Shown: piece by piece, positions 1-8,775 of the stretch
Layout of the letters: the number at the start of each line of letters is the position of its first letter
Position numbering within the stretch: the first letter of the stretch is position 1
Source: Bradyrhizobium sp. SZCCT0231
GTDB taxonomy: Bacteria; Pseudomonadota; Alphaproteobacteria; Rhizobiales; Xanthobacteraceae
Direction: 5' to 3'
Length of the DNA stretch: 64,000 bases
Assembly (NCBI RefSeq): GCF_018130245.1
Contig: NZ_JAFCKP010000004.1
Location: 186,001 to 250,000, forward strand
The notes under the pieces: model-generated
What the model saw: only the letters and a program-made list of their open reading frames with translations
Database searches by the model: none
Told to the model about the DNA's origin: nothing
Translations under genes and position numbers: made by a program

Positions 1-228
1 ACGCCGGATTCCTCGCGCTTCTGGGCAGTGGATGCCTACAAGCCCGGCCAGCCGCAGGCGAGCTTCGACAAGCAACCCTTGCGCGACTATCTCGACGTCG
101 AACGCCGCGCCGGCCGCTGGAACGGCGACGCCCCGCCGCCGCCACTGCCCGCGAGCGTGGTGGAGGCGACCAGCAAGCGATATCTGGAAGCGTATCGGCG
201 CGTGACGGGGAAAGAGCTGAAGATTTAG
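1..228 (+). CDS. purC: Phosphoribosylaminoimidazole-succinocarboxamide synthase, C-terminal part
   Basis: The window opens inside this gene, and 75 codons are read in frame to a TAG stop. The fragment begins TPDSSRFW and continues with the SFDKQ and RDYL elements typical of the C-terminal part of the longer, roughly 300-residue type of SAICAR synthase. The enzyme joins aspartate to CAIR in de novo purine synthesis, in the cytoplasm. Only the last quarter is visible, so the ATP site and the start cannot be judged. The family match rests on the conserved tail alone but is specific. Confidence 0.85.
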
Positions 229-249
229 GCTTCGGAGTCCCCTTGCTCC

Positions 250-334
250 GTCATTGCGAGGAGCTCTTGCAACGAAGCAATCCAGGCTGCCTCTGCGGAG
301 GGATTCTGGATTGCTTCGCTGCGCTCGCAATGAC
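250..334. repeat. Palindromic intergenic repeat (REP-like)
   Basis: Nested inverted repeat. The outer arms are GTCATTGCGAG at 250-260 and CTCGCAATGAC at 324-334. The inner arms are CGAAGCAATCCAG at 273-285 and CTGGATTGCTTCG at 306-318. Both pairs match perfectly. It lies between convergent purC and the dehydrogenase gene and can fold into a long hairpin on either strand, so it could serve as a bidirectional terminator or mRNA stabiliser. The sequence type is common between genes of Bradyrhizobium and Rhodopseudomonas. Confidence 0.85.
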
Positions 335-380
335 GTGGAGAGATCGGTGCTCCTCGACGATGATGGAGCGAGCGAGCCGC

Positions 381-1874
381 TCACACCCCCGCCATCATCA
401 CGTATTTGATCTCGACATATTCTTCCATGCCGTGATGCGAGCCCTCGCGGCCCAGGCCGCTTTCCTTGACGCCGCCGAACGGCGCGACCTCGGTGGTGAT
501 GAGACCCGTGTTGACGCCGACCATGCCTGATTCCAGCGCTTCGGCGACGCGCCAGACGCGGCCGAGATCGCGGGAATAGAAATAGGAGGCGAGACCGAAC
601 GGCGAGGCGTTGCACATCGCGATGACGTCGGCCTCGTCCTTGAAGCGGATCACCGGCGCGAGCGGGCCGAAGGTTTCCTCCTGCGATACCAGCGAATCTG
701 GCTTGACGTCGGCGAGCACCGTCGGCTCGAAGAACGAGCGTCCGAGCTCGCTGCGCTTGCCGCCGGTGACGACCTTGGCGCCGCGCTTGACCGCATCGGC
801 GATGTGGCGCTCGACCTTGTCGACCGCCTTCATGTTGATCAGGGGGCCTTGCGTGACGCCGCTCTCGGTGCCGTCGCCGATCTTCATCGCCGCGACCTTC
901 TTCGACAGTTTCTGCACGAACTCGTCGTAGATCCTGTCCTGGGCGTAGAGGCGGTTGGCGCAGACGCAGGTCTGACCCATGTTGCGATATTTCGAGACGA
1001 TCGCGCCTTCGACCGCGGCGTCGATGTCGGCGTCGTCGAACACGATGAACGGCGCGTTGCCGCCGAGCTCCAGGCCAAGCCGCTTCACGCCGACCGAGGC
1101 CTGCTGATAGAGGATCTTGCCGACCGCGGTCGAGCCGGTGAAGCCGACGAAGCGCACTGCCGGATGCTCGCACAGCACCTTGCCGATCGGCGGCGCGTCA
1201 CCCGTGATGATGTTGAGCACGCCCTTGGGGATGCCGGCCTTCTCGGCAAGCACAGCCAGCGCCAGCGCGGATAGCGGCGTCTCGTTGGCGGGCTTCAGCA
1301 CCACGGTGCAGCCGGCGGCCAGCGCCGGCGAGACCTTGCGCGTGATCATCGAGTTCGGGAAATTCCATGGTGTGATCGCGCCGCAGACGCCGATCGGCTG
1401 CTTGATCGCGAGCAGGCGCGCATCGGGCCGCTGCGTCGGGATGGTCTCGCCATAGACGCGCCTCGCTTCCTCGGCGAAGAACTCGATATAGGCGGCGCCG
1501 ATATCGACCTCGCCGAGTGCCTCGGTGAGCGGCTTGCCCTGCTCGGAGGTGAGGATGAGCGCGAGATCCTCGCGGTTGGCGACGATCAGCTCGAACCATT
1601 TGCGCAAGATGTTGGAGCGCTGCTTGGCGGTGTGCTTGGCCCAGCCCGGAAAGGCGCGCGCGGCGGCTTCGACCGCCCTGGTGGTCTCGTCCGCGCCAAG
1701 CTGCGGAACCTTTGCCAGCTCGACGCCGGTGGCGGGATTGTTGACGGCAAAGACCGGTGTGCCGACCCAGGCGCCGTCGATATAGCAGGCCTCCTTCAAG
1801 AGCGAGGGGTCCTTCAACCGGTCGCGCAAACTGGACGTGGCTTGCGGGGCGCGTGCGGCGGCGGTCTGGGTCAT
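381..1874 (-). CDS. gabD: NAD(P)-dependent succinate-semialdehyde dehydrogenase
   Basis: A 497-residue aldehyde dehydrogenase superfamily protein. The catalytic Cys303 sits in GQTCVC and the general base Glu269 in LELGG. The WNFP and GFTGSTAVG motifs of the NAD(P) fold are also visible. The sequence fits the GabD class, which oxidises succinate semialdehyde to succinate in GABA breakdown. I chose the ATG at 1874 because GGGAG lies just upstream and because the longer frame adds 24 unrelated residues. The gene stands alone, convergent with purC. Substrate choice among close ALDH classes is inferred from overall similarity. Confidence 0.88.
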   Translation of the reverse strand: MTQTAAARAPQATSSLRDRLKDPSLLKEACYIDGAWVGTPVFAVNNPATGVELAKVPQLGADETTRAVEAAARAFPGWAKHTAKQRSNILRKWFELIVANREDLALILTSEQGKPLTEALGEVDIGAAYIEFFAEEARRVYGETIPTQRPDARLLAIKQPIGVCGAITPWNFPNSMITRKVSPALAAGCTVVLKPANETPLSALALAVLAEKAGIPKGVLNIITGDAPPIGKVLCEHPAVRFVGFTGSTAVGKILYQQASVGVKRLGLELGGNAPFIVFDDADIDAAVEGAIVSKYRNMGQTCVCANRLYAQDRIYDEFVQKLSKKVAAMKIGDGTESGVTQGPLINMKAVDKVERHIADAVKRGAKVVTGGKRSELGRSFFEPTVLADVKPDSLVSQEETFGPLAPVIRFKDEADVIAMCNASPFGLASYFYSRDLGRVWRVAEALESGMVGVNTGLITTEVAPFGGVKESGLGREGSHHGMEEYVEIKYVMMAGV

Positions 1875-2033
1875 GGCGTTTCTCCCTGGGCGATCCGATC
1901 GGGCCGGAATATAGGGACAGACGGCGCACAATGCACCGCCCCGCAACGCACATCTGCTGGGAATTAAACTGAGAGCCGTGGGTCCCTTACCTCTCCCTAA
2001 GGGAGAAGTTTGGCATCGCGACCGAGGAAGCCG

Positions 2034-2354
2034 TCAGGCCGCGCCGCTCATGTAAGTCTCGCGGCGGCCGATCATGCGTTCGGCTGCGGCCTTGGCGTCC
2101 GCCTTGGTGGAGGTCGCGCACGTCCGATATTCGAGATCGGGGACGTGAGAGGTGTCGCGGCGGCCGAACCAGGATTTTGAGCCGACCGGCAGCAGCGCCA
2201 GTGCCTGCGCCAGATTGTCGACGGCGCCGAAGGAATAGAGTGCGCCGGTGCCGGCGGTGCGGACCTCGTAAATACCGGGCGAAATCGGCGCTTCCAGGTT
2301 CTCGCCGCGTCCCGGACGGGGATAGCGCTTCCATTCGCTCCAGGTCGAAATCAT
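2034..2354 (-). CDS. Conserved small protein, possibly GIY-YIG-like
   Basis: A 106-residue protein that I cannot assign firmly. The central PGIYEVR, followed by ALYSFGAVDNLAQAL, recalls the first strands and helix of the GIY-YIG nuclease fold. The catalytic Tyr of the second motif, the Arg helix and the Glu are not evident, so nuclease activity is unlikely. There is no signal peptide or membrane segment. A longer overlapping open frame in another phase (1987-2403) has no recognisable protein features. The gene sits alone between gabD and a hydrolase gene. Confidence 0.55.
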   Translation of the reverse strand: MISTWSEWKRYPRPGRGENLEAPISPGIYEVRTAGTGALYSFGAVDNLAQALALLPVGSKSWFGRRDTSHVPDLEYRTCATSTKADAKAAAERMIGRRETYMSGAA

Positions 2355-2448
2355 CTGAGGTCCCCCTCGCCGGCCCTTCCACGGCCGGCAACATTTGCAT
2401 CAAGTCTTAATCGGCCCATGGATTGGGCCGGGCGCTGAACGCGGCAGC

Positions 2449-2487
2449 TCACGAAATGTTTCAGGTGTCCGAAAACTCACGAAACAT
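2449..2487. promoter_or_regulatory. Direct and inverted repeat in the hydrolase upstream region
   Basis: In the 350-base gap 2355-2704, CTCACGAAA occurs at 2449-2457 and again at 2477-2485. The same stretch contains the inverted pair ATGTTTC (2456-2462) and GAAACAT (2481-2487). It could be an operator for the hydrolase gene that starts at 2705. No regulator gene is adjacent and I see no clear promoter hexamers. The rest of the gap holds nothing that I can recognise. Confidence 0.3.
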
Positions 2488-2704
2488 ATCGCCTGCAGCC
2501 CGCCTCAGGTGAGGGCGAAGTTCGGCGATCCACCACAGATTGTGAAGCAGCGTCGCCATTCAGCCCCGTTGTCGTCCTGCGTGGGACCAAGACCGTCAAG
2601 TCACGACATCGCGACCGGCGCAGGTCCATCGATGCGCTTGCCGCGCCGGACATGCGGGAGGACAATCGATCACTTCCAACAATAATCAAACCCGAGGAAA
2701 CGCC

Positions 2705-3898
2705 ATGCAAAGCCAAGCACAGATCGATGAGATTCTGCGTCAGAAGAGCGAGACCAAGGAGATTCCGGGCGTCGTCGCCATCGCCGCCAGCGGCAGCGAC
2801 GTGCTGTATCAGGGCGCATTCGGCAAGCGCGACCTGTCCAAGCTTGATGCGATGACAATCGACAGCGTGTTCTGGATCGCGTCGATGACGAAGGCGGTGA
2901 CCGCAGCAGGCGCGATGCAGCTGGTCGAGCAGGGCAAGTTGTCGCTGGATGCGCCGATCGGCGATGTGCTGCCCGATCTCGCCAAGCCGCAAGTGCTCGA
3001 AGGTTTCGATGCCAAGGGCGAGGCCAAGCTGCGCCCGGCCAAGGGGCCGATCACGCTGCGCCAGCTCATGACCCACACCGCCGGCTTCTGCTACAATATG
3101 TGGAACGGCGATCTCGCGGTCTATCTGGACAAGAACGGCATTCCCGCCATCACCACCTGCCAGAATGCGGCGCTGAAGACCCCTGTCATGACCGACCCCG
3201 GCACGCGCTGGGAATACGGCACCAACATCGATTTCGTCGGCAAGGCGGTGGAAGCCGTCAGCGGCAAGCGGCTCGACGCCTATTTGCGCGACAATCTGTT
3301 CACCCCGCTCGGCATGAGCGACACCGCTTTCAAGATCACCGACGACATGCGCAAGCGCCTCGTCGGCATGCATGCGCGCGGCGAGGACGGCCAGCTCGCA
3401 TCGATCCCGTTCGAGCTCGAGCAGGAGCCGGAATTCCACATGGGAGGCGGCGGCCTCTATTCGACCGCCGCCGACTACATCAAGTTCACCCAGATGATTC
3501 TCAACAAGGGCCGCGGCAACGGCAACCAGGTGCTGAAGGCCGAGACGGTCGCGACGATGGGGCAGAACCACATCGGCGACCTCGCCATGGGCAAGATGAC
3601 GTCGGCGGCGCCGATGTATACCAACGACGTCGATCTCTATCCGGAGCAGGTGAAGAAATGGGGCCTCAGCTTCATGATCAACACCGCCAAGACGGCCGAA
3701 GGTCGCAGCGCCGGCAGCCTCGCCTGGGCAGGGCTCGCCAACACCTATTACTGGATCGACCCGGCGCGCGACGTCACCGGCGTGATCCTGATGCAGCTGT
3801 TGCCGTTCGCCGACGCGAAATGCCTGGAGACGTTCGCGGGCTTCGAGCGCGGGGTCTATGCCGGGCTGGATGCGGGGAGCGGGCAGAAGGCGGCTTAG
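2705..3898 (+). CDS. Serine beta-lactamase-like hydrolase (esterase/class C fold)
   Basis: A 397-residue protein of the beta-lactamase/penicillin-binding-protein fold. The nucleophile motif SMTK lies at residues 60-63 and a YGTN (Tyr-x-Asn) motif near residue 171. There is no signal peptide, which favours a cytoplasmic EstB-like esterase over a true beta-lactamase. The motif MTHTAGF and the late MGGGGLYSTA segment are typical of this esterase group. The ATG at 2705 has GAGGAAA just upstream. The substrate cannot be told from the sequence. Confidence 0.85.
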   Translation: MQSQAQIDEILRQKSETKEIPGVVAIAASGSDVLYQGAFGKRDLSKLDAMTIDSVFWIASMTKAVTAAGAMQLVEQGKLSLDAPIGDVLPDLAKPQVLEGFDAKGEAKLRPAKGPITLRQLMTHTAGFCYNMWNGDLAVYLDKNGIPAITTCQNAALKTPVMTDPGTRWEYGTNIDFVGKAVEAVSGKRLDAYLRDNLFTPLGMSDTAFKITDDMRKRLVGMHARGEDGQLASIPFELEQEPEFHMGGGGLYSTAADYIKFTQMILNKGRGNGNQVLKAETVATMGQNHIGDLAMGKMTSAAPMYTNDVDLYPEQVKKWGLSFMINTAKTAEGRSAGSLAWAGLANTYYWIDPARDVTGVILMQLLPFADAKCLETFAGFERGVYAGLDAGSGQKAA

Positions 3899-3934
3899 GC
3901 GACGACTTCACGCGCGGCTCTCACCACACGGCAA

Positions 3935-4057
3935 CTGTCATCCCCCGCCTTGTGCGCAATTGCGCACTGGAGCGGGGGATCCAGTATTCCAGAGGCGGCA
4001 GTGATAAATCGAGAAGCCGCGGCGTACTGGATCGCCCGCCTTCGCGGGCGATGACAG
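3935..4057. repeat. Modular palindromic repeat, copy 1
   Basis: A composite hairpin element bounded by CTGTCATC (3935-3942) and GATGACAG (4050-4057). A core at about 3978-4033 starts GATCCAGTATTCCAG and ends GTACTGGATC. It is flanked by a left arm with the palindrome TGCGCAATTGCGCA and a right arm CGCCCGCCTTCGCGGGCG. A second copy at 41812-41920 has the same core in the same orientation but with the two arm types exchanged. It fills the gap between convergent genes. Confidence 0.85.
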
Positions 4058-4081
4058 TGGAGCGTTAGGCGCGACCTCGCC

Positions 4082-5083
4082 TTAAACCGTCAACCCGCGC
4101 TGCTGCGCCAGCTCCTTCAGCGACACGAGCGGCCGTGCGCCGATGTGCTGGATCACTTCGGCGGCTGCGAGCGCGCCGAGCTCGCCGCACTGCTTGTACG
4201 CAAGGTTGCGCGCCAGGCCGTAGAGGAAGCCTGCCGCGAAGAGATCGCCGGCGCCGGTGGTGTCGACCACCTTGTCGACCGGGAATGCCGGCGCTGCGAC
4301 GGCGTCTTCCACCGAGACCACCATGCAGCCCTTCTCGCTGCGGGTGACGACGCCGAGATTGACGTCGTTGCGCAGCTGCTTCAGCGCGGTGTCGAAGTCC
4401 GAGGTCATGTAGAGCGAATGCAGCTCGGATTCGTTGGCGAAGACGATGTCGACGGTGCCGCCCCGCATCAACGAGAGAAACTCGTCGCGATAGCGGTCGA
4501 CGCAGAAGGAATCCGACAGCGTCAGCGCGACCTTGCGCCTGGCGTCATGGGCGATCTTGGCCGCCTTGACGAAGGCATCCTTGGCGTTCTTGGGGTCCCA
4601 GAGATAGCCCTCGAGATAGACGATTGCAGCGCTCGCGATCTCGGCCGGGTCGATGTCGGCGGGCGACAAATCCTGCGCCGCGCCGAGATAGGTGTTCATG
4701 GTGCGCTCGCCGTCGCCGGTAACCAGGATGTAGGAGCAGCCGGTGGCGGGGCCGTCCGTGGCGGCGGGCGTGTTGAAGGCGACGCCGGCGGCACGGATGT
4801 CATGGACATAGAGGTTGCCGATCTGGTCGTCCTTGACCTTGCCGACATAGGCGGCGCGTGCCCCCAAACTGCCGATGCCGACGATGGTGTTGGCGGCAGA
4901 TCCCCCCGAGACTTCCGTGGCCGGCCCCATGTCCTTGTAAATGGCGGCTGCGCGCGCCTCGTCGATCAGCGACATGCTGCCCTTGGCCATGCCATGCTTG
5001 GCCAGAAAGGCCTCGTCGGTCCGAACCAGCACGTCGAACAGCGCGTTGCCGATGCCGAGAACGTCATATTTCACGTCAGCCAT
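4082..5083 (-). CDS. PfkB-family carbohydrate kinase, probable adenosine kinase
   Basis: A 333-residue ribokinase/PfkB fold protein. The N-terminal GNALFDVLV, the SGGSAANT signature and the C-terminal DTTGAGDLFAAGFLYG block, which holds the catalytic Asp and anion hole, are all present. The MNTYLGAAQDLSP segment matches the alphaproteobacterial proteins annotated as adenosine kinase, which phosphorylate adenosine to AMP for purine salvage. The gene is divergent from murJ across about 125 bases. The kinase fold is certain; adenosine as substrate is inferred from the subfamily. Confidence 0.85.
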   Translation of the reverse strand: MADVKYDVLGIGNALFDVLVRTDEAFLAKHGMAKGSMSLIDEARAAAIYKDMGPATEVSGGSAANTIVGIGSLGARAAYVGKVKDDQIGNLYVHDIRAAGVAFNTPAATDGPATGCSYILVTGDGERTMNTYLGAAQDLSPADIDPAEIASAAIVYLEGYLWDPKNAKDAFVKAAKIAHDARRKVALTLSDSFCVDRYRDEFLSLMRGGTVDIVFANESELHSLYMTSDFDTALKQLRNDVNLGVVTRSEKGCMVVSVEDAVAAPAFPVDKVVDTTGAGDLFAAGFLYGLARNLAYKQCGELGALAAAEVIQHIGARPLVSLKELAQQRGLTV

Positions 5084-5208
5084 TCACCTTGATCCTGTTT
5101 GCCGGATTGCGATACCCGGGAAAATCCGCTTCCTGTCAGCCTGAAATCCAAGCTCGCGGCCTATCACGACCGGGCCTTCGCGGGCAAGCAACGGTATTCT
5201 CGAGAGCA

Positions 5209-6771
5209 ATGATCCGCTCCTTTCTCACCGTCTCGACTGGAACATTGGCCTCGCGGCTGCTGGGTTTTGCCCGCGATTCCCTGATTGCGGCGCTGCTCGG
5301 CACCGGCGCCGTGGCGGATGCGTTTCTGGCGGCGTTTCAGCTCGTCAACGTGGTACGCCGGCTGCTCAGCGAGGGCGCGCTGAACGCGGCGCTGATCCCG
5401 GCCTGGCTGCGCATCAGGGATCGCGACGGGGCGGCGGCCGCAGCGGCGTTCGCCGGGCGCGTGCTCGGCACGGTCAGCGCGGCCCTGATCGCGATGTCGA
5501 TCCTGCTCGCATTGCTGATGCCGCTGGTCATCACAGTCGTCGCGCCGGGATTTCTTGGCAGCGGCACGCTCGATCTCGCGGTTGAGAACGCGCGCCTGAT
5601 GCTGCCCTATCTCGCCTTCGCCGGCCCCGTCACCGTGCTGATGGGATTGCTCAATGCGCAAGGACGCTTCGCGCTGACGGCATTCTCGCCGCTGCTGTTC
5701 AACATTGCGCTGATCGCCGCGATCGCGATGCTGCTCGTCTGGCGCGCAGACGCCAGCTTCGCCGCGTGGATCCTGGCGGCCACCGTCGGCATCGCCGGCC
5801 TGCTGCAGCTGCTGATGCTGCTGTCGCAGCGGAGCGCGCGCCTTGCCACGCCGCTGCGCGCCAGTTTCGACAAGGAGATGCGCGGCTTCTTCGCCAAGGC
5901 GATCCCCGGCATGATCGCAAGCTCGGGCCCGCAATGGCTGATGGTGGCAGGCGCGATCATCGCCTCGGCGACGCCGTCCGCGGTGTCCTGGCTCTATTTC
6001 GCCAACCGCCTGATCGAGCTGCCGCTCGGCATCGTCGGCGTCGCCATGGGCACGGTGCTGGTGCCGGAGCTGACGCGCGCCGTGAGTAGCGGCGATCGCG
6101 ACGCGGTGGCGCATGCCGAATCCCGCGCACTGGAGCTTGCGACCGGGCTGGCGCTGCCGGCGACCCTCGGCCTGATCGTATTGGCCGAGCCGATCGTGCG
6201 GCTGCTGTTCGAGCATGGCGCGTTCGGCGCGGAGGACAGCACGGCCACCGCGCGCGCGCTGATGTGGCTGGCGCTGGGCCTGCCGGCGCATGTGCTGATC
6301 AAGGCGCTATCGCCGGCCTTCTATGCCCGCAGCGACACGATGACGCCGCTGCTGGCCACCGCGATCGGTTTCATGGTCGCTGTCGTGCTGGCCGTCCTGC
6401 TCGGCCATGTCTTCGGCGCGAGCGGGATCGCGGCGAGCATCGCGGCCGGCGCCTGGAGCAGCGCGCTCTCGCTGCTCCGGAAAGGTACGAGCGAATTCGG
6501 CTTCTCGATCGACGCGGCCGCCCGCACGCGATTGCCGCGGATCGTGCTGGCCGCGGTCACCATGGGCGCCCTGCTCTGGCTGACCACGGGACTGGTGCCT
6601 GCCGAGACCCATAGCTTCAAGATCCATAGCTTCAAGATCCATGGCTTGATCAAATTCGTCGTGCTGGGTGTGCAGATCGCGGCGGGGATCGTCGTCTACG
6701 GCCTGCTGCTGCAAATCCTCGGCGCCGCCTCCTGGCGCGAGGCGGTTAACGCGCTGAAACGACCCAGCTGA
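5209..6771 (+). CDS. murJ: Lipid II flippase MurJ
   Basis: A 520-residue integral membrane protein of the MOP exporter superfamily that moves lipid II across the inner membrane for peptidoglycan synthesis. The N-terminus IRSFLTVSTGTLASRLLGF and the RDSLIAALLGTGAVADAF segment are MviN/MurJ hallmarks, and about 14 hydrophobic segments are visible. The ATG at 5209 matches the conserved start; the frame is open upstream, but that part is not MurJ-like. Near the C-terminus a 15-base unit is repeated in tandem (about 6610-6641), giving HSFKIHSFKIH in a cytoplasmic or periplasmic loop. trpS follows 81 bases later. Confidence 0.95.
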   Translation: MIRSFLTVSTGTLASRLLGFARDSLIAALLGTGAVADAFLAAFQLVNVVRRLLSEGALNAALIPAWLRIRDRDGAAAAAAFAGRVLGTVSAALIAMSILLALLMPLVITVVAPGFLGSGTLDLAVENARLMLPYLAFAGPVTVLMGLLNAQGRFALTAFSPLLFNIALIAAIAMLLVWRADASFAAWILAATVGIAGLLQLLMLLSQRSARLATPLRASFDKEMRGFFAKAIPGMIASSGPQWLMVAGAIIASATPSAVSWLYFANRLIELPLGIVGVAMGTVLVPELTRAVSSGDRDAVAHAESRALELATGLALPATLGLIVLAEPIVRLLFEHGAFGAEDSTATARALMWLALGLPAHVLIKALSPAFYARSDTMTPLLATAIGFMVAVVLAVLLGHVFGASGIAASIAAGAWSSALSLLRKGTSEFGFSIDAAARTRLPRIVLAAVTMGALLWLTTGLVPAETHSFKIHSFKIHGLIKFVVLGVQIAAGIVVYGLLLQILGAASWREAVNALKRPS

Positions 6772-6852
6772 ACCACGTCCCCGGCGAAAGGCCCTTGACG
6801 GGGCAGCGCCGCTGTTGGAAACGACGGCCGAATACCTATGGGAAGGCTGACC

Positions 6853-7905
6853 ATGCCATTCGTTGAACGGGTCTTTTCGGGCGTCCAGCCGACGGGCAAT
6901 CTGCACCTCGGCAACTACCTCGGCGCTATCGTCAACTTCGTGAAGATGCAGGAAACTCACAGCTGCATCTATTGCGTCGTCGACATGCACGCGATCACGC
7001 AAGGGGTAGACGTCTGGGGCGGACCGGCCGAGCTCACGCGCAACACCCGCGAGGTCACAGCGGCGTTCATCGCGGCTGGCATCGACCCCAAGAAGCACAT
7101 CGTGTTCAACCAGAGCCAGGTCTCGGGCCATGCCGAGCTCGCCTGGATCTTCAACTGCGTCGCCCGCATGGGCTGGCTCGGCCGCATGACCCAGTTCAAG
7201 GAGAAGGCCGGCAAGGACCGCGAGAACGCGTCCGTCGGACTGTTCGACTATCCCGTGCTGATGGCGGCCGACATTCTGCTGTACCGCGCCACCCACGTTC
7301 CCGTGGGCGAGGACCAGAAGCAGCATCTCGAGCTCTCGCGCGACATCGCGCAGAAGTTCAACAATGATTTCGGCGACTCGATCCGCAACCACGGCGCCAA
7401 TGACGGCCTGTTCTTCCCGCTGCCGGAACCCCTGATCACGGGCCCGGCGACGCGCGTGATGAGCTTGCGCGACGGCACCAAGAAGATGTCGAAGTCGGAT
7501 GCCTCGGACAATTCGCGCATCAACCTGACCGACGATGCCGACACCATCGCGCAGAAGATCCGCAAGGCGAAGACCGATCCGGAGCCGCTGCCGACGGAAG
7601 AGAAGGGCCTGGAAGCGCGCCCCGAGGCCGACAATCTCGTCGGCATCTTCGCTGCGCTCTCCGGCCGCTCCAAGCCCGACGTGCTGCGCGATTTCGGCGG
7701 CGGCCAGTTCTCCAGCTTCAAGAACGCGCTGGCCGAGCTGTGCGTCACCAAGCTCGCGCCGATCGCCGGCGAGATGAAGCGCCTCGTCGCCGACCCCGGC
7801 CATATCGACGCGATCCTGAACGACGGTTCCGACCGGGCCCGCGCCATCGCCGACGAGACGATGAAGCTCTCCAAGGACATCGTCGGCTTCATCCGCCGGC
7901 GCTAG
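6853..7905 (+). CDS. trpS: Tryptophanyl-tRNA synthetase
   Basis: A 350-residue class I aminoacyl-tRNA synthetase that charges tRNA-Trp. The HIGH-type motif is GNLHLGNY at residues 15-22 and the KMSKS loop is at 211-215. The ATG at 6853 was chosen because GGGAAGG lies seven bases upstream; an in-frame ATG at 6838 has no ribosome site and adds five residues. The size and internal motifs such as the DMHAIT stretch fit bacterial TrpRS. It lies downstream of murJ on the same strand. Confidence 0.96.
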   Translation: MPFVERVFSGVQPTGNLHLGNYLGAIVNFVKMQETHSCIYCVVDMHAITQGVDVWGGPAELTRNTREVTAAFIAAGIDPKKHIVFNQSQVSGHAELAWIFNCVARMGWLGRMTQFKEKAGKDRENASVGLFDYPVLMAADILLYRATHVPVGEDQKQHLELSRDIAQKFNNDFGDSIRNHGANDGLFFPLPEPLITGPATRVMSLRDGTKKMSKSDASDNSRINLTDDADTIAQKIRKAKTDPEPLPTEEKGLEARPEADNLVGIFAALSGRSKPDVLRDFGGGQFSSFKNALAELCVTKLAPIAGEMKRLVADPGHIDAILNDGSDRARAIADETMKLSKDIVGFIRRR

Positions 7906-7985
7906 GCGCCAAGGCGCCGGCCGTCTCCTCTCCCCAAGCGGGAGGGAGTGTGGCAGCATGCGGCCATGCACACGCCGGGACATGC

Positions 7986-8480
7986 ATGACCAGCAGGCGA
8001 CTTTGCTTCGAGCCGGGTCACAAGCCCAAATGCCTCGTCATCGTCGACGACAGCGCCGAATGGGATCGCGCGGTCTATTACGCCAGCCGCTGGGCGATCC
8101 GTGCCGGCGGCGGCGTCGTGATGCTGCGTATCATCGAGCCCGAGGAGCAGACCCAGGAATGGCTGGGCGTCGCCGACATCATGCGCGCCGAGGCGCAGGA
8201 GGCAGCGGAGGCCGCGCTCGACCGCGCCGCCGGTAGAGCCAACGGCATCGCCGCGATCACGCCGGAACGGGTGATCCGCGAAGGCGCGGCGATGGAACAG
8301 CTGCTCGCGGTGATCGACGAGGACCCCGACATCGCCATGCTGGTGCTCGCCGCCAATCCCGGCGCGGAGGGCCCAGGTCCCCTGGTCTCGCTGCTAGCGC
8401 ATGCGCTCGGCACCTTCCCGGTACCGGTGACGGTCATTTCGGGCGCGCTGAGCGACCAAAGCGTGGATTCGCTGTCGTAG
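7986..8480 (+). CDS. Universal stress protein family protein
   Basis: A 164-residue single-domain UspA protein. KCLVIVDDSAEWDRAVYYA forms the first strand and helix, and the IREGAAMEQLLAVIDEDPDIAMLVLAA section corresponds to the later part of the fold. The C-terminal GxxG-x9-G(S/T) ATP-binding signature is not well conserved, so nucleotide binding is uncertain. The ATG at 7986 begins MTSRRLCFEPG; a weak ribosome site makes the exact start less certain. It follows trpS by about 80 bases and may be cotranscribed. Confidence 0.82.
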   Translation: MTSRRLCFEPGHKPKCLVIVDDSAEWDRAVYYASRWAIRAGGGVVMLRIIEPEEQTQEWLGVADIMRAEAQEAAEAALDRAAGRANGIAAITPERVIREGAAMEQLLAVIDEDPDIAMLVLAANPGAEGPGPLVSLLAHALGTFPVPVTVISGALSDQSVDSLS

Positions 8481-8483
8481 CTC

Positions 8484-8648
8484 CTTACCCTCCCCTGGAG
8501 GGGGAGGGTCGGCTCATGTCGAGCGAAGCGAGATATGAGACGGGGTGGGGTGACGGTCCCTCCTCATCCGGCAGTGCCCGTGTTGAGAGATCACCCCACC
8601 CCGCTCGCGCTTCGCGCGATCGACCCTCCCCCTCCAGGGAAGGGTAAG
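8484..8648. repeat. Long palindromic intergenic repeat
   Basis: Two 28-base arms at 8484-8511 and 8621-8648 are inverted complements with one mismatch. They begin CTTACCCTCCCC on the left and end AGGGTAAG on the right. The interior adds a second complementary pair (GGGGTGGGGTGA against TCACCCCACCCC). The element fills most of the gap between uspA and nfu. It has the look of a Bradyrhizobiaceae mosaic repeat and may act as a terminator for the upstream transcript. Confidence 0.85.
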
Positions 8649-8775
8649 AGCCCACCTAACCCGCTGATATAACGGCGAAACCGCCTCACATCCCCTTGAT
8701 CGTGCGTTCGTCGTCGCCATCTGCTAGGGAAGAGCGTACGCGCCGGCCTTGAACCGGCGACGTCTGGAGAAAACC

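Noticed and set aside
1198-1953. A 251-codon frame overlapping gabD in another phase on the same strand
   Set aside because: Its translation is Arg-rich noise, and the gabD frame carries all catalytic motifs.
3100-4068. A 322-codon forward frame overlapping the serine hydrolase gene and the following repeat
   Set aside because: It is an Arg/His-rich shadow of the hydrolase in another phase and runs through the palindromic repeat.
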